This document shows positions 45,673-60,223 of a DNA stretch of 64,000 nucleotides, in pieces. The notes under the pieces are model-generated. The model did not search any database, had not been told where the DNA came from, and was given only the letters and a program-made list of their open reading frames with translations. Every line of letters begins with the position of its first letter. The stretch's first letter is position 1. Both the position numbers and the translations under genes were made by a program. The DNA comes from Sphingomonas gellani (GTDB lineage: Bacteria; Pseudomonadota; Alphaproteobacteria; Sphingomonadales; Sphingomonadaceae), in assembly GCF_900110035.1 (NCBI RefSeq), contig NZ_FOCF01000004.1, forward strand, positions 193,501 through 257,500, read 5' to 3'.

Positions 45673-46325
45673 GCGCCTCGGCGACGGACCCGCACCATCT
45701 GGGCCATCATGGCGGGAACATGAAGGACGACGATGCGCCCGGCCGGGGCGAGGGCGGGCCTGCGCCACAGCGGATCGTCACCAGCTACGGTTTCTGGATC
45801 TTCCTGCTCAGCGACATCGTCATGTTCTCCGGCTTCTTCGCCGCGCATGCGGTGCTGGCCGGAGAGACGGCGGGTGGCCCATCCGGGCGCGAATTGTTCG
45901 AGATGCCGCGCGTGGTGCAGGAAACCGCGCTGCTGCTGATGTCCAGCTTCACCTGCGCGCTGGGCGCGGTCGCGACGGAGCGGCGGTCGATGGCGTGGGC
46001 GCAGGGGTGGCTGTTGGTCACCGGCCTGCTCGGCTTCGCGTTCCTGATGCTGGAGGTGGCTGAGTTCACCACCATGATCGAGCATGGCGCGGGGCCGGGG
46101 CGCAGCGCGTTCCTGTCGTCCTTCTTCGCGCTGGTCGGATGCCACGGGCTGCATGTCGGGGTGGGGCTGTTGTGGCTCGGCACGATGATGGCGCAGCTGT
46201 GGGTAAAGGGGTTTCGCGACGACATCCTGCGCCGCTTGTCCTGTTTCAACCTGTTCTGGCACGCGCTGGACATCGTTTGGGTGGGCATCTTCACCCTCGT
46301 CTATCTGTTGGGGTCGGGCCTATGA
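45669..46325 (+). CDS. cyoC: Cytochrome bo3-type ubiquinol oxidase subunit III
   Basis: A 218-residue, five-helix subunit III starting at ATG 45669, which overlaps the cyoB stop. Helices include [40 protein letters not shown] and [20 protein letters not shown]. The conserved [21 protein letters not shown] and [20 protein letters not shown] region carries the family His-Gly motif. Its Asp/Glu-rich N-terminus (about residues 1-30, [16 protein letters not shown]) is unusually polar and histidine-rich. Subunit III stabilises the oxidase. Its stop overlaps the cyoD ATG. Confidence 0.94.
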   Translation: MSASATDPHHLGHHGGNMKDDDAPGRGEGGPAPQRIVTSYGFWIFLLSDIVMFSGFFAAHAVLAGETAGGPSGRELFEMPRVVQETALLLMSSFTCALGAVATERRSMAWAQGWLLVTGLLGFAFLMLEVAEFTTMIEHGAGPGRSAFLSSFFALVGCHGLHVGVGLLWLGTMMAQLWVKGFRDDILRRLSCFNLFWHALDIVWVGIFTLVYLLGSGL

Positions 46326-46705
46326 GCGAGGACGCGCGCGACGATGCCGCGCCCGGCGAGACGCGGGAGTCCAAGCGAACGGAGGCACGGGGCGTCGGCG
46401 GCTATGTCGTGGGCCTGGCGCTCGCGACGCTGCTGACCGCCGCATCCTTCCTGCTGCCGGGCAGCGGCCTGGTGTGGGGGCCGGCGGTACCGGCGGCGCT
46501 GGTGGTGCTGGCGGTCGCGCAGATGGGCGTGCATCTGGTCTTCTTTCTCCATATCTCCACCGGCCCGGACAACACGAACAACGTCATCGCGCTGGCCTTT
46601 GGCGTGCTGGTCGTGCTGCTGGTGGTGCTGGGATCGGTGTGGATCATGACCCACCTCAACCACCAGTTGATGACGCCGGGCGACATGGCGCGGATGATGC
46701 GGTGA
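46322..46705 (+). CDS. cyoD: Cytochrome bo3-type ubiquinol oxidase subunit IV
   Basis: The 127-residue subunit has a charged N-terminus and three helices: VGGYVVGLALATLLTAASFL, ALVVLAVAQMGVHLVFFLHI and VIALAFGVLVVLLVVLGSVW. The VHLVFFLHIS motif and the closing WIMTHLNHQLM are CyoD signatures. It overlaps cyoC by four bases (ATGA). No heme O synthase (cyoE) follows; the operon ends against the convergent glgX gene four bases away. Confidence 0.93.
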   Translation: MSEDARDDAAPGETRESKRTEARGVGGYVVGLALATLLTAASFLLPGSGLVWGPAVPAALVVLAVAQMGVHLVFFLHISTGPDNTNNVIALAFGVLVVLLVVLGSVWIMTHLNHQLMTPGDMARMMR

Positions 46706-46708
46706 TCC

Positions 46709-51520
<4,812 letters not shown>

Positions 51521-51524
<4 letters not shown>

Positions 51525-52792
51525 AGGTCCAGCCGGTCGATCATCGGCTGGGTGATCAGTACCACACCCTTGTCGGTGCGGCGGAACCGACGGGCGTCCA
51601 GCTCCGGGTCGTCACCGACCACCAGCCCGTCCGGAATGCGGACGCCGCGGTCGATCACCACCTTCCGCAGCCGCGCGCCTCGCCCGACATGGCAATAGGG
51701 CAGCACCACCGCCTCATCGAGCATCGCGAAGCTGTGCGTGCGCACGCCGGTCGACAACAGCGACCGGTGAATCGACGATCCCGATACGATGCAGTTGCCC
51801 GACACCAGGCTGGCCACCGCCGAACCGCGTCGACCATCGATGTCATGGACGAACTTGGCGGGCGGCGTGATCTCCGAATAGGTCCACAGGGGCCATTCGC
51901 GGTCGTACAGGTCGAGTTCCGGAATGACGTCGGTCAGGTCGACGTTCGCCTCCCAATAGGCGTCCACCGTGCCGACATCGCGCCAATAGGCCTTGGGCTC
52001 CTCGTCCGATCGCACACAGCTGGCGGAGAAACGGTGCGCCTGGGCGCGGCCGTGCTTCACCAGATAGGGAATGATGTCCTTGCCGAAATCGCGGGATGAT
52101 CCGGGCGTCGCCGCATCGCGCTTCAACTCCTCGATCAGGAAGCGGGTGGAGAAGACGTAGATGCCCAGACTCGCCAGCGCCACATCGGGGTCGCCGGGGA
52201 TGGACGGCGGGTCGGCGGGCTTTTCGACGAAGTCGATGATCTTGTCCGTCCCGTCGACGTGCATCACGCCGAACGCCACCGCCTCCATGCGCGGCACTTC
52301 CATGCACGCGACGGTCACGTCAGCACCGCTTTCGCAGTGCTGCTGCAACATGATCTCGTAATCCATCTTGTAGATGTGGTCGCCCGCCAGGATGACCATG
52401 TATTCGGGATCATGGCTCTCGATGATGTCGATGTTCTGGTACACCGCGTCCGCCGTGCCCTCATACCATTGCGTTTCTGAGACGCGCTGGCTGGCCGGAA
52501 GGATGTCGAAGCTTTCGTTGCGCTCCGGCCGGAAGAAGTTCCAGCCGTGCTGCAGGTGCCGGATCAGCGAGTGCGCCTTGTACTGCGTCGCGACCCCGAT
52601 CCGGCGGATGCCCGAGTTGAGCGCGTTGGACAGGGCGAAGTCGATGATCCGGCTTTTTCCGCCGAAATACACCGCCGGCTTGGCGCGCGTGTCCGTCATC
52701 TCGTGCAGGCGGCTGCCGCGCCCGCCCGCCAGGACATAGGCCATCGCGTCGCGCGCCAATGGTTGTCCCCTGCGGTGATGATGAAGATTCAT
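51521..52792 (-). CDS. glgC: Glucose-1-phosphate adenylyltransferase (ADP-glucose pyrophosphorylase)
   Basis: It makes ADP-glucose, the committed step of glycogen synthesis. ATG 52792 behind GGAGGGAAGG gives 423 residues. The nucleotide site is [20 protein letters not shown] with [16 protein letters not shown]. Other motifs are [13 protein letters not shown], the metal site [22 protein letters not shown] and [18 protein letters not shown]. The N-terminal basic patch [15 protein letters not shown] is in the activator-binding position. A left-handed beta-helix closes the protein. It follows glgB by 23 bp, the only real gap in the operon. Confidence 0.97.
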
Positions 52793-52815
52793 GGTGGTTC
52801 CTTCCCTCCGTTCCG

Positions 52816-54999
52816 TCACGCGCCCTGAGCAGGCGTCTCGATGTCCAGTTGCAGCATGATGGTCGCCAATGGGGGTAACGTCACCCAGGCGGAATCGTTC
52901 TCCGCGACGACGGCACCCATGTTGCCCAGGCCCGATCCCCAATAGCAATGCGCGTCCGAATTCATGATCTCGCGCCACCGCCCGCTGGCCAGCGGCACTC
53001 GGTACGGCGCCCGCGCGACGGTGGTCATGTTCGCGATCACCGCGACCGGCGCCTCGCCCGGCGCCTTGCGCAGCCAGGCGAAGACGGAGTTCTCCGCATC
53101 GTCCGACACCAGCCACTCGAATCCGTCCGGCTCGCAATCGCGGGCGTGCAGCGCGGGCGTGTCGCGATAGACCCGGTTCAGGTCGCGGACCAGCGTGCGC
53201 ACGCCCTCATGCGCGGCCGACCCACGCAGGTGCCAGTCCAGGGCGCGATCCTCCGACCACTCGCCGCGCTGGGCGAACTCCTGCCCCATGAAAAGCAGCT
53301 TCTTGCCAGGATAGCCCCACATCATCGCGTAGAATGCGCGCAGATTGGCGAACTTGTCCCAGTCGTTGCCCGCCATCTTGGTCAGCAGCGAGCCCTTGCC
53401 GTGCACCACCTCGTCATGGCTGAGCGGCAACACGAAATTCTCATGGAATGCGTAATGCAGCCCGAACGTCACGTCATTGTGATGGTACCGGCGGTGCACA
53501 CCCTCGCGTGCCATGTACTGGAGCGTGTCGTGCATCCAGCCCATGTTCCATTTGAATCCGAAGCCCAGGCTGGTACGCGGTGCCTCCGCCAGGGCGGGAG
53601 CCGACACCCCCGGCCATGAGGTCGATTCCTCCGCCACGGTGAACACGCCCGGACGGCTGCCATAAACGGCGCGGTTGGTGTCGCGCAGGAAGTCCACGGC
53701 TTCCCAATTCTCGCGTCCGCCCTCCGCGTTGGGGATCCATTCGCCGGATTTGCGCGAGTAATCGCGGTACAGCATCGACGCCACCGCATCGACCCTGAGC
53801 GCGTCGACATGATAACGCTCGGTCCAGAACAGCGCGTTGTTGGTCAGGAACGCCGCCACTTCGCGCCGCCCGAAATTGTAGATGGCCGTGTTCCAGTCCG
53901 GGTGGAAACCCAGCCGCGGGTCCTCATGCTCGTACAGCGCCGTCCCGTCGAAGCGGGACAGGCCGTGCGCGTCCGTCGGGAAGTGCGCGGGCACCCAGTC
54001 CAGGATGACGCCCACGCCCGCCTTGTGCGCGCCATCGACGAAGCGGGCAAAGCCCTCATGGTCGCCGAAGCGCGCGGACGGGGCGTACAGGCCGGTCGTC
54101 TGGTATCCCCATGACGGATCGTAGGGATGCTCCGTGATCGGCAGGAACTCGATATGGGTGAACCCCATCTCGACCACATAGGGGATCAGCCGATCGGCCA
54201 GCGCGTCCCAGGTCAGGAACCAGCCATTCTCGTCGCGATCCCAGCTGCCGGCATGAACCTCGTAGATGCTGACCGGAACGCGGCGCGGATCGATCGAGGC
54301 CCAGTGCGCGCGGTGCGCCGTATCCTCGAACGCGTGGTGCGGCGGGCCGGTGACGATGGAGGCGGTCTCGGGACGAAGTTGCGCGGCAAAGGCGAACGGG
54401 TCGGCCTTTAGCGGCTGAAGCGCTCCGTCCGGGCCGACGATCTCGAACTTGTATGATCGGCCCGCGCCGATGTCGGGTACGAAGATCTCCCACACCCCGA
54501 CGTCCGATCGGTGGCGCATCGTGTGGCGGCGGCCATCCCAGTCGTTGAAGTCGCCGACCACGGAGACTCGACGCGCATTGGGCGCCCACACTGCGAAATG
54601 GACGCCGCGCGCGCCCTGATGCTCGATGCAATGCGCGCCCATCTTGTCGAACAGGCGCTGGTGCGTGCCCTCCGCCATCAGGAAGTCGTCCACCGGGCCG
54701 AGCACGGGGCCGAAGCTGTACGGATCTGTGACCCACCATTCCGCACCCTTTGCGCCCGCCCGGTACTTCACCGGTTGCGGATCGCCGGCGATCACCCCCT
54801 CGAACAAGCCGCGATCGTCGACCAGCGTCAGCGGGCCAAGGTCCTCATCATCCAGGCTGAACGCCTGCGCGACTTCCGAACCGGGCAACCAGACGCGAGC
54901 GAAAGTCCCGTGCGGGCCGGCATGCGTACCCAGCATGGAGAAGGGGTCGTCGTGCCGACCCTCCAGCAGCGCGGAGATGGCGGTGAGAGGCGGTTTCAC
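52816..54999 (-). CDS. glgB: 1,4-alpha-glucan branching enzyme
   Basis: It creates alpha-1,6 branches in glycogen. GTG 54999, overlapping the glgP stop (GTGA), opens [20 protein letters not shown] and gives 727 residues. An N-terminal CBM48 pair comes first ([40 protein letters not shown]). The GH13 barrel contains [39 protein letters not shown] with the nucleophile Asp, [16 protein letters not shown] with the acid Glu and [15 protein letters not shown]. The C-terminal beta sandwich ends MLQLDIETP. All four GH13 regions are intact and length is typical of the long bacterial form. Confidence 0.96.
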   Translation of the reverse strand: MKPPLTAISALLEGRHDDPFSMLGTHAGPHGTFARVWLPGSEVAQAFSLDDEDLGPLTLVDDRGLFEGVIAGDPQPVKYRAGAKGAEWWVTDPYSFGPVLGPVDDFLMAEGTHQRLFDKMGAHCIEHQGARGVHFAVWAPNARRVSVVGDFNDWDGRRHTMRHRSDVGVWEIFVPDIGAGRSYKFEIVGPDGALQPLKADPFAFAAQLRPETASIVTGPPHHAFEDTAHRAHWASIDPRRVPVSIYEVHAGSWDRDENGWFLTWDALADRLIPYVVEMGFTHIEFLPITEHPYDPSWGYQTTGLYAPSARFGDHEGFARFVDGAHKAGVGVILDWVPAHFPTDAHGLSRFDGTALYEHEDPRLGFHPDWNTAIYNFGRREVAAFLTNNALFWTERYHVDALRVDAVASMLYRDYSRKSGEWIPNAEGGRENWEAVDFLRDTNRAVYGSRPGVFTVAEESTSWPGVSAPALAEAPRTSLGFGFKWNMGWMHDTLQYMAREGVHRRYHHNDVTFGLHYAFHENFVLPLSHDEVVHGKGSLLTKMAGNDWDKFANLRAFYAMMWGYPGKKLLFMGQEFAQRGEWSEDRALDWHLRGSAAHEGVRTLVRDLNRVYRDTPALHARDCEPDGFEWLVSDDAENSVFAWLRKAPGEAPVAVIANMTTVARAPYRVPLASGRWREIMNSDAHCYWGSGLGNMGAVVAENDSAWVTLPPLATIMLQLDIETPAQGA

Positions 55000-57287
55000 A
55001 TCACGCCCCAGATGTCGCGGGCATACTCGCCGATCGTGCGGTCGGAGGAGAACCAGCCCATATTGGCGACGTTGCGGATCGCCGACGCCTGCCACCCTGC
55101 GCGATCGTTCCACCGAGCATCGATGCCGCGTTGGGCGGTGTGATAGGCATCGAAGTCGGCCGCGACCATGAACCAGTCGCCCTCGTACAGTCCGGCGATC
55201 AGCCCCTTGTACCGGTCGGGATCGTCGGGGGAAAACACGCCGGACGCGATCGCCTCCAGCGCCTGGCGCAATTCGGGTGAAGCCTCGATGGCCGCGCGGG
55301 GGTCGTACTCGCCGGCACGCCGCTCCGCCACCTCGTCGGCGGTCAGGCCGAAGATCACGATGTCGTCCTCACCGATATGATCGCGCATCTCGACATTGGC
55401 ACCGTCCAACGTGCCGATCGTCAGCGCACCGTTCAGCGCGAACTTCATGTTGCCGGTGCCCGATGCCTCCATGCCGGCGGTGGAGATCTGTTCGGACAGG
55501 TCGGCGGCAGGAATGATCTTTTCCGCCAGGCTGACATTGTAGTTCGGCAGGAACGCCACCTTCAACAGGTCGCCGACCGCCGGATCGGCATTGACCCGCC
55601 GCGCGACATCGTTGGCCAGCTTTATGATGAGCTTGGCGTTGTGGTAGCTCGATGCAGCCTTGCCGCCGAAGATCTTGGCGCGCGGCGTCCAGGCCTTTTC
55701 CGGATGGCTGCGGATCTGATCGTACAGCGCGACCGTCTCTACGATGTTGAGCAACTGACGCTTATATTCGTGGATGCGCTTGATCTGCACGTCGAACAGC
55801 GCGTCGGGATCGACCGACAGCCCCATGCTACCCTTGATGTAATCCGCCAGCATCACCTTGTTCGAACGCTTGGCGGCGCCGAAACGCTCCCGAAACGCTT
55901 GATCGTCGGCATGCGGGACCAGTGCCGTCAGGGCGGAGGCATCGTCCAGGAACGCGTCGCCGATCGCGTCGCGGATCAGCGCGGTCAGGCCGGGATTGCA
56001 TTGCTGCAACCAGCGACGCGGCGTGATGCCGTTGGTCTTGTTGTTGATCCGATCCGGATACAGGCGGTGGAGATCCGCGAATACCGTCGACTTCATCAAT
56101 TCGGTATGCAGCGCCGCGACGCCGTTGACGCTGTGCGCGCCGGCGAACGCCAGGTTCGCCATGCGCACGCGGCGGCCGCCTCCCTCATCGATCAGGCTGA
56201 TCGCGGCGATGGCGCGGTCATCGACATCCGGCTTCTCTCGCGCCTCGCGGAGCAAACGGGCGTTGATGGCGTACACCAGCTGCATGTGCCGGGGCAGCAG
56301 CCGCTCGAACAGCGCCAGGGGCCAGCTTTCCAGCGCCTCTGGCAGCAGCGTGTGATTGGTGTAGCCAAAGGTGCGGCGGGTCAGGTCCCACGCTTCGTCG
56401 AACGGCAATTCGTGATGATCGATCAACAGCCGCATCAGTTCGGCGACGGATACGGCGGGGTGAGTGTCGTTCAGCTGGATCGCCGCCTTGTCGGGCAGGG
56501 TGCGGATATTGCCGAAATATTGCAGGTGGCGCCGGACGATGTCCTGGATGGATGCGGAGGAGAAGAAGAACTCCTGCCGCAACCGAAGTTCCTGACCGGC
56601 GGGCGTGGAGTCGGCGGGGTAGAGGACGCGGACCAGCGTCTCGGCACGGACCTGCCCGGCCAGCGCGCCCTCGTGATCGCCGGCGTTGAACGCATCCAGG
56701 CGGATCGGGTCCAGCGCGCGCGCGGTCCACAGGCGCAGCGTGTTGACCCGCTTACCGCGCCAACCGACGACGGGCGTGTCGACCGCGACGGCCTCCACCG
56801 CCTCTGCCGGGCTCCAGTGTACGCGGCCATCCTCCAGCGGCTCCACGTCTCCGCCGAAGCCGACAAAATAGGCGCTTTCACGCCGCTCGAACTCCCACGG
56901 ATTGCCGTAAGCGAGCCAGGTCTCGGGCAGCTCGATCTGCCATCCCTGATCGATGCGCTGGCGGAACATGCCGTTCACGTAGCGGATGCCGTAGCCATAG
57001 GCGGGCAGGTCCAGGCTTGCCAGGCTTTCCATGAAGCATGCCGCCAGTCGCCCCAGGCCGCCATTGCCCAGTGCGGCATCGGGTTCGATGTCCTCCAGCG
57101 AAGACAGGTCCACGCCCAGGCTGTCGAGCGCGCCGCACACATCCTCCATCACCGCCAGATTGGACAGCGCATCGCGCAGCAGGCGGCCGATCAGGAATTC
57201 CAGGCTTAGATAATAAACCCGCTTCGCACCCGCCGCGTGCGCCGCCTTTGTCGATTCCATCCACCGTTCGATGATGCGGTTGCGCAC
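54996..57287 (-). CDS. glgP: Glycogen phosphorylase (start codon uncertain; N-terminus extends further)
   Basis: It phosphorolyses glycogen to glucose-1-phosphate. The frame from GTG 57287 gives 763 residues with RLAACFMESLASLDLPAYGY, GIRYVNGMFRQRIDQGWQIE, NDTHPAVSVAELMRLLIDHH and the C-terminal PLP site EASGTGNMKFALNGALTIGT, where the Lys carries PLP, then LDGANVEM. IKRIHEYKRQLLNIV and NYNVSLAEKIIPAADLSEQI are also present. Homology continues upstream in the same frame for 49 codons (HRIGKDAQAARPHDWLAATI), matching the family N-terminus and giving 812 residues, the normal length. That stretch has no ATG, GTG or TTG; ATC at 57434 is the closest position. It starts immediately after mntH on the same strand. 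Confidence 0.95.
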   Translation of the reverse strand: MRNRIIERWMESTKAAHAAGAKRVYYLSLEFLIGRLLRDALSNLAVMEDVCGALDSLGVDLSSLEDIEPDAALGNGGLGRLAACFMESLASLDLPAYGYGIRYVNGMFRQRIDQGWQIELPETWLAYGNPWEFERRESAYFVGFGGDVEPLEDGRVHWSPAEAVEAVAVDTPVVGWRGKRVNTLRLWTARALDPIRLDAFNAGDHEGALAGQVRAETLVRVLYPADSTPAGQELRLRQEFFFSSASIQDIVRRHLQYFGNIRTLPDKAAIQLNDTHPAVSVAELMRLLIDHHELPFDEAWDLTRRTFGYTNHTLLPEALESWPLALFERLLPRHMQLVYAINARLLREAREKPDVDDRAIAAISLIDEGGGRRVRMANLAFAGAHSVNGVAALHTELMKSTVFADLHRLYPDRINNKTNGITPRRWLQQCNPGLTALIRDAIGDAFLDDASALTALVPHADDQAFRERFGAAKRSNKVMLADYIKGSMGLSVDPDALFDVQIKRIHEYKRQLLNIVETVALYDQIRSHPEKAWTPRAKIFGGKAASSYHNAKLIIKLANDVARRVNADPAVGDLLKVAFLPNYNVSLAEKIIPAADLSEQISTAGMEASGTGNMKFALNGALTIGTLDGANVEMRDHIGEDDIVIFGLTADEVAERRAGEYDPRAAIEASPELRQALEAIASGVFSPDDPDRYKGLIAGLYEGDWFMVAADFDAYHTAQRGIDARWNDRAGWQASAIRNVANMGWFSSDRTIGEYARDIWGVM

Positions 57288-57434
57288 CGTCAGGATCGTC
57301 GCCGCCAGCCAATCGTGCGGGCGAGCGGCCTGCGCGTCCTTGCCGATGCGATGGACCAGCGTGTCGAGGATCGCGTCGGCGAGCGGAACGGTGCCGCGGC
57401 CGGGCGTGGCGGATGGAGCGGGCAGGGTGGCGAT
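57288..57434 (-). other. Coding-like upstream extension of glgP without a normal start codon
   Basis: The 49 codons ahead of GTG 57287 read ADAILDTLVHRIGKDAQAAR and PHDWLAATILT in frame with glgP, matching the conserved phosphorylase N-terminus. The only near-start codons are ATC 57434-57432 and several CTG. An in-frame TGA lies ten codons earlier. A G-to-C change would turn ATG into this ATC. Either initiation is non-standard or the start was lost. Confidence 0.7.
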
Positions 57435-57459
57435 GGCGGTGGTCCGTTGGTTGGCCGGC

Positions 57460-58761
57460 TTAGATCATGCCGAGCAGGAGTTTGACGTTCAGGCCGATGA
57501 TGACGGCGGCGATGATCCATGCAAGCACCTTCAACCAAACGGGGCTGGCGAAACGGCCCATCAGGCCCTTGTCACTGGTGAAGCGGACCAGGGGCACCAC
57601 GGCGAAGGGCAGTTGCAGGCTGAGGATCACCTGGCTGAGCACCAGCAACTGCGTCGCGCCCCGGTCGCCGCTCGCGCCGACCACGATCACGGCCGGGACC
57701 ACGGCCAGCAACCGGGTGACCAGCCGCCTGATCCATGACGGCAGCTTCAGGTCGAGGAACCCCTCCATCACGATCTGTCCGGCCAGCGTCCCCGTGACCG
57801 TGGAATTCTGTCCCGACGCGAGCAGGGCGATCGCGAATACCGCGCTCGCGGCGCCGGCGCCCAGCATGGGTGACAACAGCTGATGCGCCTGATCGATATC
57901 GGCGACGTCCGTGCGGCCGGCGGCGTGGAACGTCGCGGCGGCCAGGATCAGGATCGCGGCGTTGATGAAGAATGCGAGGACCAGCGCGACCGTGCCGTCC
58001 AGCGTGGCCAGTTTCACCGCGTCGGCCTTGTCCTCCACGCGGTAGGCGCGCGTCTGGACCAGCGAGGAATGGAGATACAGGTTGTGCGGCATGACGGTCG
58101 CGCCGAGGATGCCGATCGCCAGGTACAGCTTCGCCGGGTCGGTGACGATGGACGGGCTGGGCACCAGTCCCGCCGCGACCGTGCCCCATGCCGGACGGGC
58201 CAGCGCGAGTTCGAACAGGAAACAGCCGGCGATGATGACCAGCAGGGCGATGATGAACGCTTCCAGCTTGCGGAAGCCGAAGCGCTGCAGCGCCAGGATA
58301 AGGAACACGTCCAGCGCGGTAAGCGCCACTCCCCATACCAGCGGCAGGTTGAACAACAGCTTCAGCGCGATGGCGGTGCCCAGCACCTCCGCCAGGTCAC
58401 ATGCGATGATCGCCACTTCGCACAAGGCCCAAAGCGCCAGGGTGACCGGCCGCGAATAGCTGGCGCGGCATGCCTGGGCCAGGTCCATGCCCGCCGCGAT
58501 GCCAAGGCGTGCTGACAGCGCCTGCAGCACGATGGCCATGATGTTGGACAACAGCACGACCGACAGCAGCGTGTAGCCGAATGCCGAACCGCCGGCGATG
58601 TCCGTCGCCCAGTTGCCAGGGTCCATGTACCCGACCGCGACCAGGTAGCCTGGCCCGGCGAATGCCAGGAACCGTTTCCACCACGACCCCCCGCTCGGCA
58701 CGGCCACGCTGCGGTGGCTCTCGGCGAGCGAGCGCCCGAGCGAAGAAGCGGTTGTCGACAC
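57460..58761 (-). CDS. mntH: Nramp-family Mn2+/divalent metal transporter
   Basis: A proton-coupled manganese importer. GTG 58761 behind AAGGGGG gives 433 residues; the frame extends to 58797. The metal site Asp-Pro-Gly-Asn is in [19 protein letters not shown], and the second, Met-Pro-His-Asn, is in [18 protein letters not shown]. Eleven helices include the unwound TM1 and TM6 typical of Nramp. [20 protein letters not shown] is the conserved cytoplasmic-half motif. It is 25 bp upstream of the glgP coding extension, so glycogen genes may partly be read from its promoter. Functional linkage with glycogen is not obvious. Confidence 0.95.
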   Translation of the reverse strand: MSTTASSLGRSLAESHRSVAVPSGGSWWKRFLAFAGPGYLVAVGYMDPGNWATDIAGGSAFGYTLLSVVLLSNIMAIVLQALSARLGIAAGMDLAQACRASYSRPVTLALWALCEVAIIACDLAEVLGTAIALKLLFNLPLVWGVALTALDVFLILALQRFGFRKLEAFIIALLVIIAGCFLFELALARPAWGTVAAGLVPSPSIVTDPAKLYLAIGILGATVMPHNLYLHSSLVQTRAYRVEDKADAVKLATLDGTVALVLAFFINAAILILAAATFHAAGRTDVADIDQAHQLLSPMLGAGAASAVFAIALLASGQNSTVTGTLAGQIVMEGFLDLKLPSWIRRLVTRLLAVVPAVIVVGASGDRGATQLLVLSQVILSLQLPFAVVPLVRFTSDKGLMGRFASPVWLKVLAWIIAAVIIGLNVKLLLGMI

Positions 58762-58818
58762 TGATCCCCCTTGGCAGACGAACGACGAACGCCACAAGCG
58801 CCTGTATGATCCGCGACT

Positions 58819-58842
58819 TGAGACAGTCCCGGCAACGTCTCA
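58819..58842 (-). repeat. Short inverted repeat upstream of mntH
   Basis: TGAGAC (58819-58824) and GTCTCA (58837-58842) are perfectly complementary with a 12-base centre, 58 bp ahead of the mntH start and touching the stop codon of the ClC gene. It is a possible operator, but it does not resemble the Mur or MntR boxes I know. Confidence 0.25.
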
Positions 58843-60174
58843 GGCGTTTCCGGTCGCTCGCGGGGGCAGGGCGAAGGCGGCGGACAGGCCGTGGTACAGC
58901 TTTTCGCGGCAGATCGCCTGGCTGGCGAAGTCAGCGAGAAAGGCGGTAGCGAACATTGGCAGCATCAGGCCGCGGCTGGCCGTCGTCTCCGCCAGGATGA
59001 TGACGGCGGTCAGCGGCGCGCGCACCACGCCCGCGAAATAGGCGACCATGCCCAGGATCACGACCGCCCCCGCCGGATCGGACGGGTAGAGCGGACGCAG
59101 CAGGTTTCCGACGCCGGCGCCGACCGCCAGGCTGGGGGCAAAGATGCCGCCGGGCAGGCCCGCCACCGCCGTCGCCAGCGTCGCCGCCATCTTGGCCGGC
59201 CCGAACCACCAGGGCGCGTCGACACCCAGGATCATCGCGCGCGCCGCCGAATAGCCGGTGCCCCAGGTCAGCCCGGTGGCGACACCCAGCCCCGCCACCA
59301 GCAACCCGCACGCCCCCGCGAACAGCAGCGGGTTCGCCCGGCTCCAGCGCGACAGCGGGACGCGGCCGGCGCTCATCGCCAGCATCATGCGGGCAAAGCC
59401 ACCCCCGGCCAGGCCGCCGAACAGCCCCGCGACCGGCACCACCATCAATGCCGCGCCCAGCGACATGTGCGCACCGACCGCGCCGAAATAGACGTAATCT
59501 CCCGACAGCGACTGCGCGACCATGCCGGCGATCACCATGGCGGACAGCACAAGCAGGGTGACGCGCTGTTCGTAGGCGGCGGCCAGTTCCTCGATCGCGA
59601 ACAGTACGCCCGCCAACGGGGTGTTGAACGCGGCGGCCACGCCGGCCGCGCCGCCCGCGATCACCGCCGACCGCCGCAGCGGCACGCTCAGCATGCGGTG
59701 GCTGATGCCCATGGTCGCGGCGGCGAGCTGTACCGTTGGCCCCTCGCGCCCCACGCTTGCCCCGGCCAGCACGGCGCCGATGGTTAGCGCCGCCTTCGCG
59801 ACGACGGTGCGAACGGAGATCAGTCCGGCGCGCGCGGCCTCCGGATCGTCGCTGGCCGCCATCACCTGCGGAATGCCGGACCCCCTCGCCAGCGGCGCGC
59901 AGCGGCGCGTCGTCCACGTCAGTCCCACGAAGGCGAGGGGTGTCACCAGCAGCGGCAACCAGGGCCAGGCACGTCGAAACCGATCGAAGGCGCTGCCCGC
60001 CTGATCCGACGCCCCGGCGAACAGCACCGCGATCACGCCCACCGCGATCGCGCCGGTGATCAGCGCGATGCGGCGGCGGAACATGGTGGAGGTCGGGCCG
60101 CGGCTGCGCATTAAGGCACGGACGCGGCGCATCGTCCACGGTCTACGGCCTGAACCGCCGCGAAGCGTCGTCAT
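58840..60174 (-). CDS. ClC-family chloride channel or H+/Cl- antiporter
   Basis: A 444-residue ClC protein with ten or more helices. The selectivity motifs are all visible: ARGSGIPQVMAASDDP (GSGIP), GASVGREGPTVQLAAATMG (GREGP with the gating Glu), GLPGGIFAPSLAVGAGVGN (GIFAP) and the central Tyr-containing helix near its C-terminus. There are no CBS domains, the usual state for bacterial ClcA-like proteins. The gating Glu favours the antiporter type. It is on the same strand as mntH, tail within 80 bp of it. A role in acid or halide tolerance is only an inference. Confidence 0.9.
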   Translation of the reverse strand: MTTLRGGSGRRPWTMRRVRALMRSRGPTSTMFRRRIALITGAIAVGVIAVLFAGASDQAGSAFDRFRRAWPWLPLLVTPLAFVGLTWTTRRCAPLARGSGIPQVMAASDDPEAARAGLISVRTVVAKAALTIGAVLAGASVGREGPTVQLAAATMGISHRMLSVPLRRSAVIAGGAAGVAAAFNTPLAGVLFAIEELAAAYEQRVTLLVLSAMVIAGMVAQSLSGDYVYFGAVGAHMSLGAALMVVPVAGLFGGLAGGGFARMMLAMSAGRVPLSRWSRANPLLFAGACGLLVAGLGVATGLTWGTGYSAARAMILGVDAPWWFGPAKMAATLATAVAGLPGGIFAPSLAVGAGVGNLLRPLYPSDPAGAVVILGMVAYFAGVVRAPLTAVIILAETTASRGLMLPMFATAFLADFASQAICREKLYHGLSAAFALPPRATGNA

Positions 60175-60223
60175 CGGCGCTCATCCGGTGTCGCGGCGCG
60201 GGCCCCCATGGCTCGCCTCGACC

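Noticed and set aside
55377..57209. 610-residue plus-strand frame opposite glgP
   Set aside because: A complement shadow of glgP; no domain pattern.
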